A DNA stretch of 64,000 nt from NCBI GenBank assembly GCA_947034895.1, contig OX344763.1, positions 6,450,501-6,514,500 of the forward strand, given 5' to 3'. The position numbers were made by a program, and so were the translations under genes. The stretch is from Rhytidiadelphus loreus (Eukaryota; Streptophyta; Bryopsida; Hypnales; Hylocomiaceae). How positions within the stretch are numbered: the stretch's first letter is position 1; each line of letters starts with the position of its first letter. The notes beneath the pieces were generated by a model. It saw only the letters and a program-made list of their open reading frames with translations. It was not told the DNA's origin and did not search any database. Below, in pieces: positions 35,602 through 52,078 of the stretch.

Positions 35602-36860
35602 CAATTTTTGCTTTTCAATTAACTATGAACGGTTGAGATCCTACTAATCGTAATTTATTTATCCCATGTGGGTTGCTTTAAGTCCTACGATCCCACTTGT
35701 ATAAAGAGCTTGTCTTCTCATCTTGTCATGCTCAGAACAAGTGGCTTTTGAAGTTGTGGAATGTTGACACTGAATTTTTTGTATTTTAGTGTTGAATTCT
35801 TTGACAAATAATATTTTAAAGTGCTAAAGCTTAATAATTGGTGGGAATATAGTAGCGTGGCAAACATGGTACATCAGCCAACCAATCATCAACGTTCTTT
35901 AGAAGTACTCATGAGCTTTCCAAGAAGAATGTAGTAGGTGGGAATTTCTGGAATTCGTGAGGAGAGCGGGAATAGGAATTAGGTTAAAACGACCTTTTTA
36001 TGGGTCCAATTTCCTCCTAATGAAGTCTATGTTCTTACCTAAAGCATTCTTCAAACACAATTGGTAAGTGAAAATATTACAACAACAAGAAGGAATTGTT
36101 CCATGATCATATTTAATTATAATAATAAAAAAAGATTCTCTATATGAAGGGTTTTTCTATATTTATTTCTAAGGAGAATTTTTCCTCTATTTTTTGGCAT
36201 ACATGTTTGTTAGACTAAGGTATTTTAGGGGGGCAACAATGCTAGCGTGTGAGCATGAAAATGTAAACATATGAGCCTTAAACATATGTATAAGTAGATA
36301 TCTTACAGCCAATTGAGGTGCTTATAACATAAACACCTATAATATATATGTATTTATAATATGGGTACCCTATAATTATGGAGGGCTTTTATAATATAGA
36401 TGCCTATAATATAGGTGTATAGTCTTCTAGGCTCATGCATAATAGCACCCCTCATGAGTTAACTAAAGGATCCTAAGGTTGAATTTGTTAATGAATAAAT
36501 ATAGATGAAGATTTTATCTTTGCTTTGGGTTTGAGTACTTTGGAGTAGTTTTGGATCTAAAAATACCTTTAGGGGTTAATAATTACAAAAATACACTTAT
36601 AACATTTCAAAGACTAATCTTTATTTACAAATTTTAGTTTTTGTAGTGTTAGAGGCTTCAAATAAAACAAACAAATGGAAGAATGCTTCAAAGTCTAAAT
36701 GTACATTCCACATCCAAGGTGAATAATGGAATCCTAAAACCGGAAAAAAAATAATATTGATATTGATGATAGAGCATTGCAACAACCCATGTGTTATATA
36801 ATTTTACCCTTGTTGAATGATAAGAAAGCATGCATATGATGTGCCCCCTTAAGTAATGCA
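35602..36860. other. AT-rich stretch with short-palindrome block and TTAA-type end
   Basis: No gene is seen. From about 36,228 to 36,452 there is a block of ATAGGTGT/ACACCTAT palindromes like that at 23,510-23,650, bounded by GGGGGCAACAATG and CATAATAGCACCCC. It is followed by a right-end fragment of the TTAA family (ATACCTTTAGGGGTTAA, ending 36,579) and TTAACTAAAGG at 36,459. Confidence 0.5.
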
Positions 36861-37350
36861 GTTATTGCATCTTTTGAGCTCATTGTCATTGTGATACAAT
36901 GTCACAATGAGCTCAAAAAAAAAATCAAATTTATTTATTCTACCCCATCCCCCCTCCTCCCAGTGTATTAAAAAAATTAAAAAATTAAAAAATATTTTTC
37001 TAAGTATCCCCCCACCCAACCTTTTGTAATTTTCAGGTGGGGTGGGGTTGGCATTTGATATGGGATATGTTCCATATCAATCCATCTATCCTCGTATACG
37101 TACCATACCTGCTTTATGTCTCTCCATATCCATATCTACATCCCATATTTGTACCATATATGTCTTATGTCTTTTTGTATCCATATCGTATCTGTATCGT
37201 ATGAAATATTCTATATTCTATATTCAAGATCAACGATATTGGAGGGGGGTAGGGATTTTTATTTTTTTTAAATCAATGGTTGTCAATTTTTGGAGAGGGG
37301 GGGGACTGAGGAAATGACATGGTTGCATCTTTTCAGCTCATTGTCATTGT
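36861..37350 (+). mobile_element. Repeat D, first copy (hairpin at left end)
   Basis: The left end holds a short hairpin (TTTTGAGCTCATTGTCATTGTGA / complement). It is followed by a pyrimidine-rich CCCCATCCCCCCTCC segment, TTTTGTAATTTTCAGG with G-runs, a TATGGGATAT-rich middle, a second G-rich block with GTTGTCAATTTTTGGAGA, and a right end repeating TTGCATCTTTTCAGCTCATTGT. The same order recurs at 37,808-38,312. Confidence 0.65.
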
Positions 37351-37807
37351 AGGTCTAGTACTCAACATTTCAGGTGTGCCAATCCATTTAAAAAAATTCC
37401 AAATATTATATCATGCATTGTCCTTTGAAGACTCTACATTACATTCAAAATTCCATTATCCTACTCACCTTACTAAACAATAAATTTTATTCTAAACAAT
37501 TTCCATGATAATGTATAAAAATATATAAAATCATCCACATTACAACGACCCCTATCTTACTTATATTTACAAATTAAGAAATGTAAGGATGCAAACTTAG
37601 TTCTAAATGTGTTGTAAAATTTACACAAATGGAATTATATGGCCCCTATGCTTTAATATTATATCTCACATAGTTTTTTTAATTAAATACTATTGAATTT
37701 TCCATGAATTGTTATTGCATTCCATAGTTGGGAGATTGTAACTAGTTTTGGTAAAACAAAATGATGGAGAAATTTGGTTAATAGTACAATGTAATAAAAG
37801 TAGATTT

Positions 37808-38312
<505 letters not shown>

Positions 38313-38784
38313 TGCATAATTTAAAGCCTATGTCGGATTTAAAAGTGTAGAAATTAAATTAGACTTTTAAACCCTATTTCATATTTTATATGCATTTTCA
38401 TCATTTTTCTTCATCTAAAACCTAAACTTCATTCCATGGCCTATTGTTAAAATACATTCTATGCCCTTTGTAATATAAAGTATAATGCTAATTTACTCAT
38501 TTTATGTGTAAGATAAATGTTCTAAATGCATAGGGCATATGTAGGAAAAAGTCCTTTACTAACAAATGCTTCATCAATCATTAATCTCTAAAGTCCCAAG
38601 CCTTTTTCATAAAAAAAACTTCATCATTATGCAATTTTTTCTTGGATTAGATGGAATCTTGTAAGTGATAGTTTTGTAAATATGATTTAGATACACTATG
38701 AGATATTTACATTTTAAAAATAGATGTTAAAATCAAGAACACTGGAATTAATAACAAGCTTGGTGGAAATCGACAAGAAGGAAG
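38313..38784. other. AT-rich non-coding stretch
   Basis: Nothing recognisable is present. Confidence 0.5.
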
Positions 38785-38981
38785 CACTAGAAGAAAACTG
38801 TGTTAGAATCCCTGAAAACATGTCACCTTGTTTTTGTTAAGTTCCCGTTTCAAAATGTAGTCAAAACGCAGAAAAACACAAAAAAAGTTTTTTTTTACAT
38901 TTTGACTGCGTTTTGAAACGGGAACTTAACGAAAACAAGGTGACATGTTTTTAGGGATTTTAACACAGTTTTCATCTAGTG
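38785..38981. mobile_element. CACTA-type MITE, 197 bp
   Basis: The element starts CACTAGAAGAAAACTGTG and ends with the complement of CACTAGATGAAAACTGTG. The arms run about 85 bp with few mismatches, sharing ACATGTCACCTTGTTTT and GTTAAGTTCCCGTTTC. AAG stands on both sides (38,782-38,784 and 38,982-38,984), a 3-bp duplication as expected for CACTA elements. Confidence 0.85.
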
Positions 38982-40050
38982 AAGGCTTCCCTTATGAGGT
39001 GTGTTCACATATAGTTTACACCGAAATTCAATATTGCAAAACACCTTTTCATGAATCAATTTTATCACACAAGCATAATGTTTTTGAATGAAAATATAAA
39101 AATCTCATCAACATTCCAAACATCTCTGAATAGTATGAGTAAAAAAGCCTTCACAAATACAAGATTTGATAAATGTGTCTTACTACCTATAAGAGGAGAT
39201 TTCAGGGCTCTAAGAGATTGTTTTGGATTATTTCCCATGTACTAAACAACAATAAGGTGACCAAATTATTAAATAACTAAAAATATATATTATTTTAGTT
39301 TTAAAATTAATTGAAAATAATAAATTAATATTATCTGATGTAGTAATCTCTCTACCATGTCTTAATGTAGTTGTGGACCCATTCTTGGACTGTGGGAACT
39401 GTAGGGAACTCATAGTCTCTTAGAAGCCTCAAAATTCCCCTTATAGGATAAAAGAAACCATTGTTCACTTCCATGATCTTTTCCACCTTCATCACTCTCA
39501 CCCTTCACTACCTTTACATTCTTCATCTTCTTTATTAAGATCCTTCATGCTCTCACTAGTGAAGAACATACAAGCTTCTTCAATGGGCTCCATAGAGATG
39601 AGATTCTTTATATCATACATTTAAGTTCTTCTCATAGATTGTATAATGCTCAATCTACTTGTTTGGCTACTACCTATTTGTACCTACATCATCAATGCCA
39701 CAATATTTTAGATCATAATAGGAATTTAAGGCAAAAAACTTGCAAGAGTTGGAAAAAAATAATGCACCTATAGTAGATTGAGAAAAAATGACATATGTTG
39801 CAAGATTAGAAATTATGCGGTGCCATTCTATGATTTCTTTTAAAAAGTTTTTATTCTTAAAATTCTTCCTCCAACCTCTTAATTTGTTGAAAAGAAATTT
39901 CATGATTTTGATAATCTCTTAAAGTACAACGTCTCTACTTGTACCCTTGATGACCATAACCGCCATTGCAATATTGAGATCTCAACTGTAAGTGGATCAA
40001 CCATCCCAATGCCATAGGTTTTCACCCCAAAGGAATTACCAATCTTTTTC
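38982..40050. other. AT-rich non-coding stretch
   Basis: No gene is supported. Short open frames at 39,051-39,245 (+) and 39,670-39,903 (-) are unrecognised. Confidence 0.5.
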
Positions 40051-40363
40051 TTAACCCCTAAAAGCCCAAGGGCTTTAGACAAAACACAAATGTGTTATAA
40101 AATATAAGTTCTAATTTTTTTTTAAAGTTTGCATTAAAGAAGATAATGTGAAGCATGAAAAATAAAAAGTATCAGTATGGTCAATATTATAAATTATTTT
40201 TAGATTCTTTTCAAATGAATTTTGAAGATATGACTTCAAAAATTTACCAAAAATTTAATTTTTATCTTTAGCATTTGAATTTTTTTTATTGGTCAAAATT
40301 ATGGTTTCTATTAACTTGTGAAAAAATGCGTAAGATCTAGTAATGAGAACAACAACACTTTCT

Positions 40364-40582
40364 ATGCTACATTTAACTACTTCTGGACTTTTTGAAAGTC
40401 CAGAATTAACATCAGGAGATAATCAATAAGAGATAATCATCTGGAAATCTCCATATGCATCAAGAGATCTATACAAAACATCTGAAGATATATACAAACA
40501 TTGAGAGATAATCATCTAGAGACCTTGAAGTTCATTGTCCAGAATTCACTTGAAAGTTCAAAAGTAGTTAAATGTGGCATTT
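40364..40582. mobile_element. Small MITE with ~40-bp inverted ends
   Basis: ATGCTACATTTAACTACTTC on the left pairs with complement AATGCCACATTTAACTACTT from the right end, followed by a shared GGACTTT/GAACTTT and AGAGATAATCATCT-type blocks repeated inside. There is no coding capacity. Target duplication is unclear. Confidence 0.55.
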
Positions 40583-40967
40583 TTCCAAATAGTATGTTTT
40601 TCAACACTAGGCCAACTCTAAACACTTTGTGCTATTTCTATTATAATTTTTGTTTGACCGTAGCAATCTTAGTTTGAATATAAGTATTGAAAGATAATCC
40701 AATTTTTTTTTTAAATTGAATTTTAAAAATTTTAAAAGGATTTTTTGGGCCCATCAATGCTATCCAAAGTCAAACAACAACCCAAAAATGCTTACTTGAG
40801 TGCTTCGGGTTTAAACAAAATAGTTAAGAATGATTTTTCTACACTTACATTTGTCTTATTATCTCTCTCTTCAATTTTAGTCCACAAAAACTCAATTGGG
40901 CAATTGTAAGAAACACTTGTTGATTTTATTGCGTTTTCAAAATACTTTTTAATTTTTTTTTGGAGTC

Positions 40968-41549
40968 CCGGGGAGGACACTCCCTATGTTTTAGCAACCT
41001 ACGTGCGGCGGAAAAAGTAAAACAAGTAATACACCTTAAAATTTAATTTCTTTTTCAAAAAAAAAATTATGGATAGATTTTACTACTTTAGAAGTTTATG
41101 TTTTGAATTATTGGTATTTTTTTGTGCTAATAGTAATTAGTTATAAATTTTTGAAGAAAAAAGATACACTGTAAAGCTGAAAATAACTTTCACACCTCTA
41201 TATTATATAAGAAAAAAATTTTGAAAAATGAATTTTTTTTTATATAGAATAGCTTTCTATTGAAAGTTTATTTTGGTTGAATATTGATGCAATAGTCATC
41301 TTCATGTGAGCTCTATAAATATTTTAGTTGGAGAACATGCCATTTTAGTTCATTTTTCAACCCTTTCTAGACAATATATCTTATGTTATTTGGAATTGAA
41401 TTTTTTGTCAATAGAAACCTTTAGTCATTGTTAAACAAAGCTCAAAATTTTAGAATGAAATTATAGTTTATTCAAGGTGAATTACATGTATTACTTTTTC
41501 CACCGCCGCACGTAGGTACCCCAAATGTAGTGAAAGTGTCCTCCCCTAG
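40968..41549. mobile_element. Mutator-like MITE, 582 bp
   Basis: TTTGGAGTC (40,959-40,967) and TTTGGAGTA (41,550-41,558) form a 9-bp duplication with one mismatch. Inverted ends share GGGGAGGACACT and, further in, CCTACGTGCGGCGG with AAAAAGTAA. The interior matches the copies at 13,088-13,651 and 21,633-22,220. Confidence 0.85.
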
Positions 41550-41912
41550 TTTGGAGTACTTTAAAATTAGAATTTAAAAAAATGGCCACTGTAAAGATCT
41601 TTTAGAAGATTCTATTGTAGGAAGATAGAACATAGAATAATTCTCTAAGTAGGAGAACTAAAAAGTGCATATTCTTGAAAAAAATAGGTATTTTGATGTT
41701 TTAAATTGTAAAAAATAGGAATATATTTTTTTTAAAGAAAACATAATTAGGCATTTGTAATAACTTGATGGAGATGGTCATTCACCAAAATAACCACCAA
41801 AATAATTTTTGCCATCTTTCAAAATGCAAGCAAAAAGAAAATTGATTTCGTGTTGGCTTCCATACAATATGGAGTTATCTATTTTTAGAATTCCTTTGCA
41901 TTTAGGTGTTAA

Positions 41913-43011
41913 CCCCTAAACGTCCAAGACTATGTTTCCACCAAAACTGCTCCAAACTGCCCTTGCATTTACAAGCACCAAATTTTAGATGAAAAACATT
42001 TTTGGACAAATGTAATCGTAGGATCTTGTAGTAAAATAGTTAGAGAAGATGTGGAAAAAATTTCAGAATTTTCCACCCTGTAGATTGCAAGATATTAACG
42101 TTTGAAGTGACAAAAATTCTTTTTTTGGCCCTGTGAAAATACCGGTAGATGTGTTTCACAAGGTTACATTTGTATGAAAAATGTCCAAAATGGTGGTTAC
42201 TCTTTGGATTCATTCCCCAAGTCAAGTTGGCTACATGCTTGAAAAATTTGAGATCATTTGGAATTGTACAACATATAGGAAAAAAATAAGAAGTAGAAAG
42301 AAGTAGAGAATGATTAAAAATACTAAATTGTTGACAATTTATTTATAGAATTGAAAAATGCCAATCCCAATGGTTGTAATGTTGTAATAAACAATGTACA
42401 CCTTATTTTTTTATTTTTTTCCAAAAATATTTAAAATTGAGTTAAATAAAGGACTTCAAAGTTTATTTCAGAGTAAAGATTCCATAACTACCTTCAAACT
42501 AACCCAAACTAAAATTCCTCATAACTTTCATCTCATTAATCAAAATGGAATAATTCAAATCTTACCACATATATAAAAATCTAGAGAATCAGTTTCAGTT
42601 TTTTATTTTTTTTAAAAGTGATTTTCAAAGAAGTTTTTTTTTCTGCCCAGGTTGCCCGCCGAACACTGAAAATTACATATCATGCAATAATTTTTGAATC
42701 ATGTAGTCAAAAGTTATGAAAATTGTTAGGCGTTAAAGCTACTCCTTGCACTACAAGAAAATGGGGGTATAAATGACTTGTCCACAATGACTGCACCGAC
42801 AACAATGACTTCAAAGTGACTGCAAAATGACTAATTTTCAGTCATTGTTGTCGGTGCAGTCATTGTGGACAAGTCATTTATACCCCCATTTTCTTGTAGT
42901 GTTGTCCCCATATTGTGTGAAATTTTCAAAGAAAAATAATAAAAACTCCATTTGTAGTGAGCTACCCCAAATTGCTATGTTGCCAAAAAACAATGTTTGG
43001 ACGTTTAGGGG
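41913..43011. mobile_element. TTAA-flanked element, best-preserved long copy
   Basis: This 1,099-bp unit has ends CCCCTAAACGTCCAA and the exact complement TTGGACGTTTAGGGG, with TTAA on both sides (41,909-41,912 and 43,012-43,015). Its interior defines the long subfamily (copies at 9,114-10,706 reversed and 21,298-23,031). It has no ORF. A CACTA-type MITE is nested at 42,749-42,901. The exact terminal inverted repeat of at least 15 bp suggests it is among the youngest copies here. Confidence 0.68.
42749..42901. mobile_element. CACTA-type MITE with perfect 62-bp arms
   Basis: This 153-bp unit starts CACTACAAGAAAATGGGGGT, the classical CACTA terminus. The two 62-bp arms (42,749-42,810 and 42,840-42,901) are exact complements, with a 29-bp loop. 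TTG stands on both sides (42,746-42,748 and 42,902-42,904). The lack of any arm mismatch points to a recent insertion. Confidence 0.92.
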
Positions 43012-43015
43012 TTAA

Positions 43016-46000
43016 CCTACTAGAAGACCATATGTTCAAAATTTCACCTCTAAATATGTTTTTTGGAATTAGAAATAATACTACCCACCCAATTGGCAAG
43101 TGTGACATTCAATTGGAGACTATTTTGAGATAGTAAAACATTTTTGAAAAATGAGAAAAAATTAGCTAAAGTGTATGATAGTCATGAGTTCCTTACCTAC
43201 AAATCTTGGTCTTTTGGAACCATAGAACAAGAGTTATGGCCAAAAAACAAATGAGTTGGAGACGCGCTTGCAATTACCCAATTTTTGTCTTCTTTGCCTT
43301 CATTTTCTTCCAAAATTCCTTCCTTTGCCTCTTGAATAGTTTGGTCAATACCTTGACATTCATATGATCCGAAGTAATGTTATTGGCTTTGAATCCAAGT
43401 TCAGTAGGTCAAATAAGACTAAGAGGGAATAATGTTTTGTTATGGCAAGCACAAAAATGAGCACCCAAATGATTGTGTATTCAAAAAAGGCCCAAATTTA
43501 CAATTCTCAATTAAGCATTGCAATGACTTATTTCAATGGTCAAATTCTTCTACTCCTTGTCATCCTCTATAATGGCCAATCTAGCCTTCACCATCTTTGC
43601 AGAGTAGATATAAAAAATTGTATTAGAAAAAAGGAATGATGAAAGAACAAACTTACCCTCCCAAAATCCATCATAAGGCATGAGGACAATAAACTAACCA
43701 AGTTCTAAATGCATCTCCTATCTTGAAATGACTGACATATTCATTGAAATATCTATTATGATCATTGATGAGGTAGGTAGGCTTAAAGGAATGGTTTATG
43801 GACCTCCTACCTTACTACAAAAATAAATACATACACAACTACTTGACAAGTACATGCAACTTTAAGAAAATTAAAAAGAGTAGTACAAATGTTTCTGAGT
43901 ACATTCTAATTACAAATAAAAGATAATTGATCTTAGATGAGTATTCTCATTACAAATGTAATAAAAAATAACAAAATTCGACTAGTTGTGACAACAATTT
44001 TGGAACTTCTTCTAAGAAAACCATCATGTTCAATAATAATATTTGTTGAATGTACAAACTAGAAATAAGATTCACTTTGAGTTACATCCATACTCAAGTG
44101 AATTTAATAGCTACAAGAATAGAAAAATACAACATCCATCATAGCTAAGAAACAAATTGAAAGTCAATAGAATGAAAAATACATTTGAGGTATAATTATT
44201 TGGAATTTAACTGTCTTTACAGAGACCTATAGTTCCATTTGATAGAAGTGTTTTAAGAACTAAAAGGTAAAAAAATGATTTAAAATTTAATTGGGTTCAA
44301 TGTACAATTTAGATTGGATTGATCAATATGATAGCAAAGGGTATATTCTCATGAAATTATTGAATTGATTGATATCAAAGACTTCTTTTTGATAATTTCT
44401 CAACATAAAATGTAATAGGATATGATGTGCTAAAGAAAAATGTTAGGAGATGGAAGCATCTTTGGTATCATAATTATTCTTTAAATGTGCATTTGGGCTT
44501 GAAGTTTTAGGAGATCCTTTCAAGAATGTTATTTTTTTCTATGAAATTGATTGAATGCAAAACATAATTCTACTTAACCTTTGAATTCAATTGGCAATGA
44601 AAGTTGTGTTCATTTGTACTAAGAAACATGAATGACAAAATAAATAAAGAATCAAAATTTGTCTAAAAATGTTGTGATTGAAATGCAAGGATGAAATATT
44701 AGTATGAGATATTTCTACAAAAATTTGTGATTAATCTTGTAACATTCATTAATCCTTCAAAACAACATAGGGAAAGATGCTAGTAGAAGTTGTAATATTA
44801 TAAACTATTATCTTTGGGCACTATCATCTTAGATTCTTGACTTCTTCTAGGAGGATTATGAATGTCAAGAGCTTATTGTGGGTGCTACAAGAAAAAGATG
44901 AAGGACATCCAAATATTCTGAAAAATTATTTTTTGTTTATTCTTCATTGATGTGACTAGCTTGGTCACTCAATGCTTCAAAAAAATTATAATTTTTTAAA
45001 ATTTGTTTATGTTGTAATCAAAAGAAAAAAAAACTTGCAAAATGAATCTATAACTTTTGTTTAGCTAGATTCTTCTCACGCCATAATATACTTGCTAAAA
45101 CTTTCTAAACCTACATCTCACATTTGTATCCCAAACTCTTGGAAGTTATAGGAATGATGGTTTCATCCACTACTTTCAACAATAATGGTTGATATGCTCT
45201 TTTGCTAATTTTAGGATTCAATAAGCGAAAGGTGAAAATTTGGCTATTATTAAAAAAATTGTTTTATTGTGAGCATTGCACAAGGATGGTTGAGACTATG
45301 CAATAAATTACATTATTGCAAGATTCAATCTATTCCTTAACGAGTCTATTCATTATTCAAATTTTGTTCAATGTCTTCTTAAGAGGTTTAAAAAGATTGT
45401 TGTACTTGATTTATTGCAATTGAAAAGTCTTTTAATATTAGTTCAAAACAACCCAACAACAATAGCTCTTGGAAGACACATCTTCTCTTGTAATCCTCTC
45501 TATCATCAAATTTGCTTAAAATTGGCATTAGTACTTTAAATCCTTTAAATTAGTTTTTTTCATCAAACAATAGAAAAATTCATTTATGTACTAATTCATT
45601 TTAATTTTTGACACCCAAAGGTCTAAGCATGTTAATAATACTTGATATAACAAGCTTCCAAGTTACATCTTTAAATTGGAATGGACATTAGTTAAGTCAA
45701 TTGTTCCCCAAAGTATTGTAAATTCAATATATTATATGAAGCTTGCTATTTCACACTAAGTTGGCACATAATGTTGATTCAAATTTAAGGCTTAATACTT
45801 GATATATTTCCAAAGTACATGTTTTATCCTACAAATCAAATTTGTAAATTTGTAAGATTTAACAAAAATTTAGGGTGAAGTTTCAAATACAAGACCTACT
45901 AAGGGCTAGCATTGATTTCTTGGTTGTGCAATGACCCTGGTAAGAATGAACAATATTTATGCACAATCAATGGTTCTCACATAGAACTTGAGGTTCCCAT

Positions 46001-47436
46001 TTTTGAAATCATGGTACTTTAGTAGTTGAACACTTTTGATTCTTTTTATTGCCAAGCTCCAATAAATATGACTACTATTGGTTCAATTTTTTTCAAAATG
46101 AAACTCCTTAAATTTCTTTTTCTTTTTTCTTTTTTTAAATTTTGTTTTGAGTTTTTTTGAACTTAAATTTTTTTGTTGGAGACCCATAATGAAGACTTCT
46201 AAAGATAATTTCAATTAAATTGGCTACTTTTCTAATTGCCAAAAGTGAGATGTACAAGCAGTTCTTCCTTTACTAATTATGATAGGTACAAATTTAACTT
46301 TAGTGCAATTGCACTAAACTTTACCATTTCTATTAAAATCTACCAATTTATCCCTTTGAAGACAAAGCGGCCCATATTTGATCTCATGTAATTAGTAGTA
46401 GTTTCCAAGAATTCACTAATGGGATGTTAATACATAGTGTAAGTTGAAAATGGAAATGAGTTTAAGGCCTCAAAATTTATGTTCAAACCACTTCAATGTC
46501 TCGCCCATTTATATTTACCAATCCCAACCACTCATCAAAAACCAACCCTACCTATGTAAAAAAAATTAGGTAAAATCTGTCATGATCTTATGTTGAAGTA
46601 TGTGAATGAATGTCCTATAAATCTTATGAAATAAAAAAGCTCCTCCACTATAAGATTGATTAGAATGGTCACTTCAAATTCAAGAGTCCTTCATCTTTAA
46701 GGGATAATTAAGGAACGATTTACACTTAGAGATTGATTCTACAAATTTCAGGCTATTGCCCAATCACAAGTGATGATTTTGAGCCCCTTATACAACAAAT
46801 TGGCCTGACCTCTAGCGGTTAAACGTCCCTATCAAAAATGCCCCTCCTGTTGTTGCAAGCTTGTTGCTTCAACGACTGCAACGTAAAGAGTCATTAACTT
46901 CGTTAAGTTTTTGTGCAATCAAGGAAAACTGAACCTCAACAGTGACAGAATCTGCCTCACTTTCGTTTCCCAAACACTCAACATATCACATCCTGCAGGG
47001 GTAGCGGCTCATCACTTCTCAAGTAGGAGGCCAGCTAGTGTGGACTGTGGAACAAATAAACCTGGCGGCGTTGGATGTCAGTACAAGAGCCTTCATCATC
47101 ATCATCATCAGAACAACCCCCACTTCACTCTTTCTCTTTCAAACCATCATCACTGCCGTCTAGTCTGATTCAAAAGCTCGCACATACTGTAGAGTCTGTA
47201 CGTATCCCAAGGCCAATTCACCCTGCAGTGCAGTATATATTGTTTTGCATTGCTCCAGAGTGTGCTGTTTACTTTGGGGAAGTTCACACATCTTGGAGTG
47301 TTTTTTTTCGAAGACAGGAATGCAATTGCTGCAGTGGGTTGTGTGATTGGCAGCTACAGCTAGTTCAGTTGGTTTTGATTCACTCTGATTACTGATTAAC
47401 TCCCTGTGCAAGCAATTGTTTGCGTGGAGTTTGACA
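43016..47436. other. Gene desert and upstream region of the helicase gene
   Basis: Positions 43,016-46,800 are AT-rich with no supported gene; a second copy of repeat C lies at 43,655-43,815. From about 46,830 the composition becomes balanced, with a CATCAT trinucleotide run near 47,093-47,110. This is probably promoter and 5' UTR of the DEAD-box gene. The open frame at 46,911-47,168 is not recognised. Confidence 0.5.
43655..43815 (+). repeat. Repeat C, second copy
   Basis: It matches 32,475-32,640 in order and orientation, including AACCAAGTTCTAAATGCATCTCC, TTGAAATATCTATTA and GGTTTATGGACCTCCTACC. Confidence 0.6.
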
Positions 47437-50668
<3,232 letters not shown>

Positions 50669-52078
50669 AGCCTAGCTTGTAAATCTCAGCTGCTAAGATT
50701 TTCTGCTCCCTGCAAGCTTTCAAATCAACTGGAAAGGGTAAGTAGATCCTTGCGGAGTCTTGAATTTCCATTGGAAACAGAATGTTCCTTTACAGGATGC
50801 ATGTCTTGAGACTGATATAAGTGGTACGCATTGGCGGAACGTAACTAATGTTCTGGTTCTGGAACACTAAGTAAACAAACTTGTGGTCTGAAACTGATCG
50901 GTTCCTGTTCTGGAATTGATCTTCATGAACTAGTTTTTTTCTAGCACCGAAGAGCTGATATCGTTGACGTGACTGGCATTTGGATACAAAGTTTCTGGAG
51001 AGTGTTTCCCATTTTGCCTGTATTTGGGTGTACAGAGATACTCTTCCTAGCTAGCTTGGTCCGTACAGTTTTGACTGGCAATTTAGATGTACGGGTTCTC
51101 TTTTGTTGAGTAGTACATTGGCAGTACCGGCACTCTCGGTACTTACTTCTGACAACAGTTTCGTTGCAAAGGTTCTCTTTGTGATACAGATGTTGGGAAT
51201 CATGAATCCAAATCCGGCAATTCATAACAGAAAGTGGTTGTAACTCTTCCCCTTACAATACGTGTGACTACCCAGATATTGATTAGTTTCACGAAGCTCG
51301 TTTTTTTAGTATACTGAGTCTCTTTCCTGCTCAACATCTCTGCATTAGACTGGCATGGTGAGTAAAATGCGTGCAGTGATAGTTTCTAAATAGTACAACC
51401 ACCCACATTACAATTCAAACGCTAAATGTATGCAAACGAAGAGATTCCTGGCCAAGAGTATACTGGAATTATGTCGATAACTCATGAAATACAGAGGAAT
51501 GGCAAGGCAATCCACGTGAATATAATTGTAACTAGCTTCACTTGGTTCATTGCCCGGCCTCTGAGCTGTCACTTCATAATTTGTTTCGTAACGCGACTTT
51601 TCCAACATATTTTTACCCCTTCATCGGTGCCACCAGTCATAATTCTAAAAACCTCAAGTTGGCGATGGAATCGACTTGGAGGTCATAAGTCCTGTACAAA
51701 ACGAAAATGTGCACCTACTTGAATGTGAATTTACTCCAACTATCATACAGAGTGTAACCCAGAGGAAGTGTCAGTACCGGTACATGAAAAGGATCCCTGG
51801 TGCTAACGAACATAATATGAACCTAAAACTCACCACAAACGAATTTCATGCAGGTGAGCTACTTCTACAGATTTTAATGTCAAGTGTGTCATCACTGGAA
51901 GGACTCAACCCCTAAACGACCAAAAGGTCAAAATTGGGTTTCATATTCCTTTTGTCTTCACTGATTTCGGTATTATGAAATTTGCCCCCATTTGAATCGT
52001 TCAATTTTTCAATATGATCAATTGGATTGGCCTTTTGAAACCATGATCCTTGCTCCGTTAGTTGCTCAGTTAACTCAT
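50669..52078. other. Intergenic, convergent 3' ends
   Basis: Between the tail-to-tail helicase and oxidoreductase genes there is no supported gene; 3' UTRs of both are expected here. A half-end of the TTAA family (ACCCCTAAACGACCAAAAGG, about 51,908-51,927) has no evident partner. Confidence 0.55.

Larger units (their letters stand above)
40055..41908. mobile_element. TTAA-flanked element carrying two nested MITEs
   Basis: The left end CCCCTAAAAGCCCAAGG follows TTAA (40,051-40,054). The right end CCTTTGCATTTAGGTG precedes TTAA (41,909-41,912), which is shared with the next element. It is 1,854 bp including two later insertions (40,364-40,582 and 40,968-41,549). No ORF is seen. Confidence 0.5.

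Noticed and set aside
43016..46800. Possible decayed retrotransposon
   Set aside because: I looked for reverse transcriptase, integrase and protease motifs on both strands and for LTR pairs and found none that I could support.
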